From: Terriglobia bacterium
GTDB lineage: Bacteria > Acidobacteriota > Terriglobia > JAIQFV01
DNA length: 64,000 nucleotides
Assembly: GCA_020072965.1 (NCBI GenBank)
Contig: JAIQFY010000031.1
Coordinates: 1-64,000 of the forward strand
Direction: 5' to 3'
Below are positions 48,586 through 57,600 of this stretch, piece by piece; the first letter of the stretch is position 1, and each line of letters begins with the position of its first letter. Both the position numbers and the translations under genes were made by a program. The notes under the pieces were generated by a model, which saw only the letters and a program-made list of their open reading frames with translations, was not told where the DNA came from and searched no databases.

Positions 48586-49923
48586 CTACAGCGATTTCAG
48601 GTACTCGATCAAGTCTGCCTTTTCCTGGTCACTCAGCCCAAGGTGAAACTGGGTATCGTAGTGCTCGACCACATCACGCAGGGTTGCGAAACGGCCGTCG
48701 TGATAAAAGCCGCCGGAGGTATGGGTCCACAAGCCTTTTAGCGGAGCTGTGCGATAAGCATGGTCGGGCGCTCGATTGGACTGGAAATCATCGATCCCCA
48801 TTTCTTGAGCCGTGTGCATGTTCCAGCCGGGTTCCGTAAAGAGCGGCGGCACGTGGCAAGTGGAGCACTGGGCCCTGCCTTTGAAGACCTCTTGACCGCG
48901 TTGGGCGGCCTCGTGATTGAATGTGTTCGCGGGAGGTGCCGGTGCCGGGATGGCCAACTGGTAAACGTGCAGGTCGGGCAACTTATCAGTGATCAGGTCT
49001 TCGGAGCTCCGAACATTATTGAAGCCCGCTTCCGCGGCAATGGGAAACTGGCTGGCGTTTGCCAATCGCGGATCATAGAACGTGCCCTTCCCATGCATTT
49101 CCAGATTTGCAACCAATGCATTCCAATGCGTCGCAGATCCCCAGCCTGTCCACGTATGCAGATTGACGCCGGCAAGTCCAAATGCAGGCGGGATAAGCGT
49201 CGCAGCCGGCTTGCCGTCCGGACGGAACGCTTTCCCATCCAAAAAGAGGGCAGCGTCAAACCTGCCGGGGCCCCAACTCGTCAGAACCTGGCGTACCGTG
49301 GCCTGATCCGTATGGAGAAGATTGGCCGGCCCGCTGAGATCGGGCGCCAGGGCGACGATGGCGCCGACGTTAAGATCGCGATTCGCCCAGCCGTCAAGCC
49401 GATGGCCAATTCCCGGGGCGAATGAATTATCCACGGTGGAATGGCACAGGGCGCACTGGATCCCGACGGACTTCAGGCTTCCGTCTTCGTTGAAAAATCC
49501 TTTGACGCCTAGAACGGAATTCAGGCGAAGCAAAGCAAGGGTGGTCGCGGGGTCGTCCAAATTGACTTTGCCCGCCCGGATTTGACTTATCAAGTCACCG
49601 GGAAGAGCATCCGCATCCACCTTCAGCCCGACGGCTAGGGCCGTGCGAGGGGAGACGCCGGGGCCGACTCCACCAAACTTTGTCCCCTCGATGGCCTGGT
49701 GCAACTTTAATGCGCCACCCCAGAAATCCTCATCCCCGAAGGTGTCGTAGCGAAACACCTGCCTCCCGTGGGCGACCATCATATTGCCGTTCATCTCTAT
49801 GGCGCGATCGTGAGAGCGCCCGCGGATTTCTTCTCCACGATTTTCAGAACTGTATTGCTGTGCCGCGACGAGCGAGAACATCACGACTAGAGCCAATGTG
49901 CCGAACACCGTTATCTTCCTCAT
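48586..49923 (-). CDS. Secreted dihaem cytochrome c (MauG/CcpA-like)
   Basis: Signal peptide; CxxCH motifs CALCH and CSTCH; APLKGLWTHTSGGFYHDGRFATLRDVVEHYD. Confidence 0.87.
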   Translation of the reverse strand: MRKITVFGTLALVVMFSLVAAQQYSSENRGEEIRGRSHDRAIEMNGNMMVAHGRQVFRYDTFGDEDFWGGALKLHQAIEGTKFGGVGPGVSPRTALAVGLKVDADALPGDLISQIRAGKVNLDDPATTLALLRLNSVLGVKGFFNEDGSLKSVGIQCALCHSTVDNSFAPGIGHRLDGWANRDLNVGAIVALAPDLSGPANLLHTDQATVRQVLTSWGPGRFDAALFLDGKAFRPDGKPAATLIPPAFGLAGVNLHTWTGWGSATHWNALVANLEMHGKGTFYDPRLANASQFPIAAEAGFNNVRSSEDLITDKLPDLHVYQLAIPAPAPPANTFNHEAAQRGQEVFKGRAQCSTCHVPPLFTEPGWNMHTAQEMGIDDFQSNRAPDHAYRTAPLKGLWTHTSGGFYHDGRFATLRDVVEHYDTQFHLGLSDQEKADLIEYLKSL

Positions 49924-50262
49924 GTTATCCTCCGCGGGGAATCCCCCGTCGACACGATAGAGTGCGCAGCACACACGAAAGATACAGTAAACTTCCAGGT
50001 ATATTTTTTGTTTTCAGTGTAACCTTTTTGCGTGAACGTACTCTCAGAACAGGATGGGTCACTGTGGACAGGCGGGGTGCCGAGAGGATTTCCTCCAGGG
50101 CCGGCGGCTTACATTGCGCCTGGAATTCTCTCTCGATCCGGATTATAGCGGTGAGATCCGGGGCGGCGAAGTCGAATTGATCGACGATCCTCCGCCCCCG
50201 GAAAGAAGGGATGCTTGTACACGCGGGAGTGGAAAACTCCGGCACTTGCTATGGCTACAGGG

Positions 50263-50601
50263 CTACAGCAGCTTGATCGTTTTCACTTTCAGGGTGTCGC
50301 TTTCAACCTCTCCACTGACATCGACGCGGAGGTGATCTTTCTTCTGAGAGTTTTTGAGCGCTTCAAGGACCCTCGCATTGCCCTCCTTGTCAAATTTTAT
50401 GAACTGATGCCCTTCCGTCACGATGCCGAAACCGCTCTCCTGACACATCAGAAGGCAGGACCGGGTGTGTGCATCCGGGTCAGCCGACGCTTTCTGTGAG
50501 CACTTCACATCCACCATCGGAACATTGTTGAAACTCTTGTTCGCGGCCATTACGGGAAGCGTTAAAGCCGCGGACAGTACCAATAACATTAGTTTTCGCA
50601 T
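50263..50601 (-). CDS. Small secreted hypothetical protein
   Basis: Signal peptide MRKLMLLVLSAALTLPVMA; 112 aa. Confidence 0.65.
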   Translation of the reverse strand: MRKLMLLVLSAALTLPVMAANKSFNNVPMVDVKCSQKASADPDAHTRSCLLMCQESGFGIVTEGHQFIKFDKEGNARVLEALKNSQKKDHLRVDVSGEVESDTLKVKTIKLL

Positions 50602-50635
50602 GGTCTCCTCCGTCCGTTAGTGTTGAGTTGCACAA

Positions 50636-50739
50636 GCCCGCCACGGCGGGCCGTGATCCCGTTTTTGGGGATCGCGGGTCTTTCCCTGCCGGTCGAAAAA
50701 GCCCGTGATCTGCGGAAAAGCGAGCGGATCACGGCTACC
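50636..50739. repeat. Double stem-loop element, dispersed family B copy 2 (inverted relative to copy 1)
   Basis: gcccgccacggcgggccgtgatcccgtttttggggatcgcgggtctttccctgccggtcgaaaaagcccgtgatctgcggaaaagcgagcggatcacggctaccc. Confidence 0.7.
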
Positions 50740-50791
50740 CAAGCGTCTCACTTCGCAAGATGCTCTTATCCGTCACTATCATCTATCATCC

Positions 50792-51229
50792 TCAGTAAGC
50801 AGCGAGCGCGCGCCCCAGAGCTTTTTTCTCTTCGCGTGCCCCTAATGCGCCTTCCCGCACAGCGGTCAGCTGCGCTAGGGCAAACGCACCAATAGCCAGC
50901 TCCATGTCGCGCACGGCCAGGTCATAGAACATCCCGGTCGTCAGCAGATTGGCTGCTATAGCGAACAACCACAGCATCACGACGTAGCTGCCAAGCTTTG
51001 TCCAGCGGCTCAGCACCACAATCCCGGCAACGACCTCCACGATGCCGACGATATGCATGAAAGTCGGAGTGCTGACAGGAACGAGTTTCGTGGCGAGGGG
51101 GCTCAGGTACATTCCCCAATCAACCAATTTGTTGAAGTACTTGTCTATTCCAGCAACGATGGGGGCTACTCCCAAACCGATCCGCAGTGCCCACCAGGAA
51201 ACATTGAGTCGAGAATCGAAGTTTTTCAT
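50792..51229 (-). CDS. DoxX-like membrane protein
   Basis: MKNFDSRLNVSWWALRIGLGVAPIVAGIDKYFNKLVDWGMYLSP...; SD ggaggtcaaaaATG. Confidence 0.75.
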   Translation of the reverse strand: MKNFDSRLNVSWWALRIGLGVAPIVAGIDKYFNKLVDWGMYLSPLATKLVPVSTPTFMHIVGIVEVVAGIVVLSRWTKLGSYVVMLWLFAIAANLLTTGMFYDLAVRDMELAIGAFALAQLTAVREGALGAREEKKALGRALAAY

Positions 51230-51383
51230 TTTTGACCTCCGGCGGAATAGAGTGATGAGTGGCCGTTTGGTTACACGAAAGTTTGAGCGTCCATGACAAG
51301 AAAAGGACACGACGAATGTCTTGCCAGAGAATTTGAATGAGATGTCGTTTCTGGATCAATCGAAGAATGTTCATTCTTGATAT

Positions 51384-51515
51384 TGAAGTCAGAAATCAGA
51401 AGTCGGAAGTCAGAACTCAGTGGTCAGATGAAAGATACCTCCTCTATCGTGGAATCTTAGAACCAATGCCTTAAATCCTTGACCTCTCATATCCGACGTC
51501 TGACTTCTGACTTCT
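51384..51515. repeat. Heptad-type repeats in inverted pair (GAAGTCA / TGACTTC)
   Basis: gaagtcagaaatcagaagtcggaagtcagaactcagtggtcaga (51384-51428) and gacgtctgacttctgacttc (51495-51514). Confidence 0.7.
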
Positions 51516-51680
51516 CCCGCCAGGCCCGATGGCCCCGGCAGCATCGCCTCCAAATGTTGGACTGTTTCTGGACAGACTTGTCATGTCAGAATCCAAAGTG
51601 CTTAAGGCCCAACATTGAACCCATAGCAAATATCCTGTAACCTTTCATCGCTGGTGGACTCTATCGTTTGGTGGAAGAAA

Positions 51681-52385
51681 ATGGAAAGCACACGAATTCC
51701 AGGTGAGGCCAAAACTGAGGCGTGGACCGACGAACAGGTCGTCGAGCGGGTCCTGGCGGGAGAAACAGCGCTGTATGAGGTCATCATGCGGCGTTATAAC
51801 CAGCGGCTGTACCGTGTCGTGCGTGCGATCTTGCGTGACGACGGCGAGACCGAAGATGTCATGCAGGATGCCTATGTTCGCGCCTACCAACACCTGAACC
51901 AGTTCGCAGGCCGGGCGTCTTTTTCGACCTGGCTGACGCGAATCGCTGTCCATGAAGCCCTGGCGCGTGTCCGTCGGCGGAACCGCAACCAGCAATTGGA
52001 TGAACCAGACTTTGACGGAGAACCCGCCATGAATCATATAGACACATCTCCTGACCCGGAGCAAACCACTTCGGAAGCCGAACTTCGCCAACTTCTGGAG
52101 GAAGCGGTTCTTGCTCTACCCGAGCAATATCGAGTTGTGGTCATGCTGCGGGATGTCGAGGAATTGAGTACATCGGAGACCGCGGCGGCATTGGAGATCA
52201 CCGAAGAAAATGTGAAAGTCCGCCTTCATCGGGGCCGAGCAATGATGCGCAGAGACCTTTTTGCGCGTGTCGGAGAAACCGCCAAAGAGACGTTTTCCTT
52301 CATGGGGGCGCGCTGCGACCGTGTCGTGCGACGCGTATTTCAGCGCCTGGCAGAAATCGGTGTAAAGGATCCCTCGATCATGTGA
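51681..52385 (+). CDS. ECF RNA polymerase sigma factor (RpoE-like)
   Basis: ETEDVMQDAYVRAYQHLNQFAGRASFSTWLTRIAVHEALARVRRR; LPEQYRVVVMLRDVEELSTSETAAALEITEENVKVRLHRGRAMMRR. Confidence 0.92.
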   Translation: MESTRIPGEAKTEAWTDEQVVERVLAGETALYEVIMRRYNQRLYRVVRAILRDDGETEDVMQDAYVRAYQHLNQFAGRASFSTWLTRIAVHEALARVRRRNRNQQLDEPDFDGEPAMNHIDTSPDPEQTTSEAELRQLLEEAVLALPEQYRVVVMLRDVEELSTSETAAALEITEENVKVRLHRGRAMMRRDLFARVGETAKETFSFMGARCDRVVRRVFQRLAEIGVKDPSIM

Positions 52386-52555
52386 ATGGGCGGTACGCCC
52401 TGGACCTCACTGAAACCCACCCGAAAACGATCGCCAACCGCTAACCCCCCTAGGGACAATCCCATTAGGAGGGCTCCTTACCTCTTGGGCTTCGTGTCGT
52501 TTTCGGCCCGCCTTCCCATGACATCAGTCGCGGGCCGCCCACGCCTCTTCCCTAT

Positions 52556-53887
52556 TCACTTGTTTCTTTTCACCACTCGCAGCAGCCAGAGAATACTCTT
52601 CATTCTGAGACTGACTTGGGTGTTCAACTCATCGATCTGCTGGCCCACCTGGACGTTCAAAGAAGGGGACTTTTTCACGGAGAGAATCTGGGAAGGATAT
52701 ACGCTGCGATGTCCGGTCATAAGAAAGCTGATGACACAGGAGACCGCGGCGTAGGGGGCAATCTGGGGTCCGAAGAGTTCAACCGCCATGATGCTGGCAG
52801 CAATGGGGGTGTTCGCGGCGCCAGCCAGAAGACTCACGAGACCAATGGCTGAAAAGGTCGCCAGGTCGAGACCGGCAATCCTGGCGTAGAGGCTCCCGGA
52901 AGTGGCGCCGACGAAAAAAATCGGCGTTACAATCCCGCCACTCCCCCCAAAGCTTAATGTCGTGGCAGTAAACACGCTTTTCACAAAAAATGCATACCAC
53001 GAAACCGGTTGACCATTCAACGATGCCTCGATCGTGTCGAGGCCAAGCCCGAGATACTGCCGGGAGAAAGCGAGGGCAAGTAATAAAACGGCAGCTCCGC
53101 CCAGAAGGCCCTTGCGCGGCTTTGAAATGTTCAGAAGACCTGAAAGCCGTTCGACTGACCGCAGGATTTCAACCAGGACAAATGAACACATTCCGAAGCA
53201 GATGCCTGCCACAACCACCTTTAAGAAAAAGAGTTCACTAAAGACAGGCGTAAAGGCGATGGCGTGATGGAAGTACTTCACTCCAAGGGCGGAAGAAATC
53301 TGAAATGCGGTAATGCCGGAGATGAACGATGGGAGGAGAACGTCATACAGGAGACTGCCGACGAATAGGACCTCGACCCCGAATATCGCGCCGGCAATGG
53401 GAGTCCCAAACACCGCCGCAAACCCGGCGCTGATTCCACAGATCACGAGCTTTTTTCTGTCCCGGTTGTTAAATCGGAAAAGATCGGCGAACAGTGAAGA
53501 CAAGCCGGCGCCAATCTGGGCGCAGGGCCCTTCCTTCCCAGCGGAACCCCCCGCCGCCAGAGTAATAATCGTGGCAATCAGCTTGACGGGAACTACCGCC
53601 TTATCGATCCTTCCGGAACGTTTGTGTACCGCCTCAATCACTTTCTCGGTCCCGTGGCCTTCTGCCTCGGGGGCAAGTACTTTAACCAACAACGCGCTCA
53701 ACCAGAACGCGATAGGCAAGGACAAAAAATAGTAGGGGTATTTCTTAGCAAAGGCGATGCTGAAATTGAGCGCAATCAGAAATCCAGAGGTCGAGAGACC
53801 GACGATGGAACCGATTACGGTGGCCAAGATGACCCATTTCAAGATGCTAATAAAGAGAATGCTCTGTTCCGCAAGTCTTTTGCGCAT
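52556..53887 (-). CDS. ClC chloride channel family protein (no CBS)
   Basis: GGSAGKEGPCAQIGAG, FGGSGGIVTPIFFVGATSGS. Confidence 0.92.
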   Translation of the reverse strand: MRKRLAEQSILFISILKWVILATVIGSIVGLSTSGFLIALNFSIAFAKKYPYYFLSLPIAFWLSALLVKVLAPEAEGHGTEKVIEAVHKRSGRIDKAVVPVKLIATIITLAAGGSAGKEGPCAQIGAGLSSLFADLFRFNNRDRKKLVICGISAGFAAVFGTPIAGAIFGVEVLFVGSLLYDVLLPSFISGITAFQISSALGVKYFHHAIAFTPVFSELFFLKVVVAGICFGMCSFVLVEILRSVERLSGLLNISKPRKGLLGGAAVLLLALAFSRQYLGLGLDTIEASLNGQPVSWYAFFVKSVFTATTLSFGGSGGIVTPIFFVGATSGSLYARIAGLDLATFSAIGLVSLLAGAANTPIAASIMAVELFGPQIAPYAAVSCVISFLMTGHRSVYPSQILSVKKSPSLNVQVGQQIDELNTQVSLRMKSILWLLRVVKRNK

Positions 53888-53952
53888 GTGCGTTTACCAA
53901 TGAATCCCTTCCACCCCCATTCCCCTTGACTCGGTTCACTGCTGACGGTACG

Positions 53953-53975
53953 ATACCATTACCCCGTATAGGTAT
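53953..53975. promoter_or_regulatory. Candidate CsoR-type operator
   Basis: ATACCattaccccgtataGGTAT dyad between the divergent ClC and CsoR-like genes. Confidence 0.35.
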
Positions 53976-54014
53976 ACAACAGACCGTCGACCAATCGATG
54001 ATCAGGAGAATTTC

Positions 54015-54305
54015 ATGCTGGACTCGAAGAAGCAGAAAGCCGTTGGCTTGCGGTTGCGGCGGATCGAAGGACAGATTCGGGGCCTCGAACGAATGGTCAC
54101 TGAAGGTCGACTCTGTGTCGATCTTCTCACTCAAATCGCTGCAGCGCAGGCCGCCCTGAAGGGCGTGGGGGACGAGATTCTCCAATATCATGTTCGACGG
54201 TGCGTCCCTGGATCCTTCTCAAAGCGCTTACGGGCCGTGGAGCGTGACCGCCTGACAGAACTCGGGACGATTTTTGGCCAATATTTAAAGGGGCCGCGCA
54301 GGTGA
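54015..54305 (+). CDS. CsoR/RcnR-family metal-sensing repressor
   Basis: LRRIEGQIRGLERMVTEGRLCVDLLTQIAAAQAALKGVGDEILQYHVRRCV; C...HxxxC ligand pattern. Confidence 0.88.
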   Translation: MLDSKKQKAVGLRLRRIEGQIRGLERMVTEGRLCVDLLTQIAAAQAALKGVGDEILQYHVRRCVPGSFSKRLRAVERDRLTELGTIFGQYLKGPRR

Positions 54306-54606
54306 TGGTGACCCCGTGTAAGCGCAGCGCCCTTGCAGACTGTCTGGGGGGGATCTCCCGCGGGTGGCTAAAGGAACCAAACATAAAACCCTGAAAAAGC
54401 AGTGTCGCTTGTGGGATAATCGCATCCCTTCGCCAAATTTTTGGGAGGCGTGATCAGACCACTCCTCGGGAGTGAAGTCTGGGTTGAGGCCACCCGCATA
54501 TAAGTAAGACAGCGTTATTGAGGCGCTGCCACAGTAACACCGTCTTACCGAGTCCGTCGGAGGCCGCACAATCTTCATTTGGCTGGGTGCGAGGAGCTCA
54601 GGGTTT

Positions 54607-57600
54607 ATGACGGTTTGTGGTATCGAGGTCGTTGAAGAACTCTCATTTTTGGATCCGCACGCGCTGTACCGCGGACGCCGTGCCCCGGATCAAGGGACGG
54701 TCGTTGTCAAAACTCCGAAAGGCAATCCTCCGCATGTCGCCGCCGTTCAAATGCTGGAACGAGAAATTGGCATCCTGAGCGAACTCGATTTCCCCGGGAT
54801 CCCTCGCATTTTGGAAATCGTGCGCGAGGGGGGAACGTGCTGCCTGGTGCTAGAGGATAAGGGCGGCTCTCCGCTGCCACGTCTCTTCGATTCGCTCAAG
54901 CACGATCCGGAATGCGTGCTCAAGCTCGGGATCAAACTGTCAACGATCCTGGCTGAATTGCATCGGCGCGATATCCTCCATCGAAGCCTCACTTCGCCGG
55001 GTATCCTCGTCAATCCCTCGACCCAGGAGGTTGAGATTGGCGAATTCCTCTTTGCTTCACGACCCAACGGTGAGGTCACTGCTTCCCTCCCGGCCCACTT
55101 ACCGGGCCGCATGCTGGCTTATATTTCACCCGAGCAAACGGGCCGAATGAACCGCGGGACCGACTATCGCACCGATTTCTACTCCCTGGGAGTCGTCTTA
55201 TATGAGTGCCTCACCGGGGCACTCCCCTTTTCTGCGGCTGATCCGCTCGAATTGATCCATGGGCATATCGCGAAGGTTCCGCTCCCGCCCTGCGAGGTTA
55301 ACCCTGAAATTCCCCGGCCGCTGTCCGAAGTTGTCATGAAGCTGCTGGCCAAGACCGCCGAGGAACGCTACCAAAGCGCGCTTGGACTGAGAGAAGATTT
55401 GAGTCATTGCTTGCATGAGTGGAACTCTCACCATTTCATCGCTCCATTCCCGCTCGGTCAGCATGATGTTTCGGACCGGTTCTTGATCTCTCAAAAGCTC
55501 TATGGCCGAGATCAAGAAGTCAAGGCCCTGCTGGATGCCTTTGACCGCACCTGCGACGGGCCCACCGCGTTGGTCCTGGTTTGCGGATATTCCGGAATTG
55601 GCAAGACCTCATTGATCCAGGAACTGTACAAACCGATTGTCCGGCAGAGAGGATACTTCATTACGGGCAAGTTCGACCAAATCGTTCGAAACATTCCCCA
55701 TGGCGGGTTGATCCAGGCGTTTCGCGGGCTGATCCATCAACTCCTGACCGAAAGCGAAGAACGACTCTCGATGTTCCGTTCGAGGCTCCAGGAAGCACTG
55801 GGAAACAATGGAGGGGTGATCTCCGAAGTCATCCCCGAGGTCGAATTGATTGTGGGCAAGCAGATGCTGGTGCCCTCCCTGGCTCCAACGGAAGCCTTAA
55901 ACCGGTTTCAGATGGCATTCCAGAATTTTGTGGGGGCCCTCGCTCAGCCGGAGCATCCGCTGGTTGTCTTCCTGGACGACCTGCAGTGGGCCGATACCGC
56001 GACCTTGAGCCTTCTCCAGCCCTTCCTGACGGGCCCGGATATTCATCACCTTCTACTGATCGGTGCCTATCGCGACAACGAAGTGGACGAAGGACATCCT
56101 CTCACCCGCACCTTGAACTCTCTTGGCCAGGCGGGCGCCCGACTCCACCGCGTCCTGTTGGGCCCATTAAATATTGAAGATCTCATGTTCTTGATCCGCG
56201 ATACCCTCCACGGAGATTTGGCTGAAGTCGCCTCTCTCTCCCGTCTAGTCCTGGAGAAGACCGGGGGAAACCCATTCTTCGTTCTTCAGTTTCTGAAGAT
56301 GCTCGAACAGGAGGGCTTCCTGAAGTTCGACCACGGTCTGAATCGATGGAATTACCAGCTGGAGGCCATCGCGAATGCCGGCATGACCGACAACGTCATC
56401 GACCTGATGACCCGAAAGATTCGAAAACTCACCCCCCGCTCCCAACAAGCCTTGACCTTGGCCTCATGCATCGGAAACACGTTCGACGGGGAAACACTGG
56501 CGATCATCAGCGAGCAGGAACCCGAAATAGTGGCCGCAGATCTCCGTGAAGCGCGGGAGGAGGGATTGATTCTTTCATCGGCGGACCCTTTCGAAGTCTC
56601 AGCGACTGACGGGCCTGAACGCCCCGCACCGGTGGCGCCCACCTTCACATTCCTCCATGATCGGGTGCAGCTCGCGGCCTACAGCCTGATTCCCGAGGAA
56701 CGGAAGAGCCTCGTCCATCTAACGGTCGGGCGGCTGCTTCTAAATCGGGGAAATGCTTCCCTCGCCGAGGAAAGAATATTCGATGTGGTCCACCATCTCA
56801 ACCTCGGCAGAAATCTCATCAGCGAGGCCGAGGAACGAGTGACTCTTGCCAAGCTCAATCTCGACGCGGGACGAAAGGCCAAATCGTCGACCGCATATCA
56901 GGCGGCCCTCAACTATTTCAACCAGGGAATTGTCCTCTTGGAAGAGGGCTATTGGAGCTCGAATTATGACTTGATGCTCGGGCTGCACCTGGAGAGGGCG
57001 GAAAGTGAATATCTTTGCGGAGACTTTGAGAGGTCTGAACAGCACTTTGAGCAACTCTTAAAGCGGGCAGGCTCGCGGCTCGACAAAGCCCGGGTTCACA
57101 GCTTGAGAATCGTCCAGTACGAGAACATGTCGCGGTACCTGGAGGCTATTGCCAGTGGCCGGGAAGGGCTTGCGCTGTTTGAGGTCTTGTTTCCCGACCG
57201 GACCGAGGAGAAGGAGGCAGCGCTGGAAGCCGAGGTGGAGGCCATTCAGAAACTCCTGGGAGCGAGGACCCTCGACTCCCTTATCGATCTGCCGGCCATG
57301 ACCGATCCCGAAATCCGCATGGTCATGAAGATCCTCACCGCGCTTTGGCCATCGGCTTATCTGGTCGGGGACCAACTCCTCACACGCCTGATTTCCGCTA
57401 CCATGGTACGGCTTTCGCTGGTTTATGGAAACACCGAGGACTCCGCCTACGGATACGTGACTCATGCCATCACAGTGGGCCCGGTCCGGGGAGACTATAA
57501 GTCCGGCTATGAATTCGGACGGCTGGCATTAAGTGTGAATGAACGCTTCAATGATCCCAGGCTGAGAGCCAAGATTCACCAACAGTTCCAGGCCCACGTG

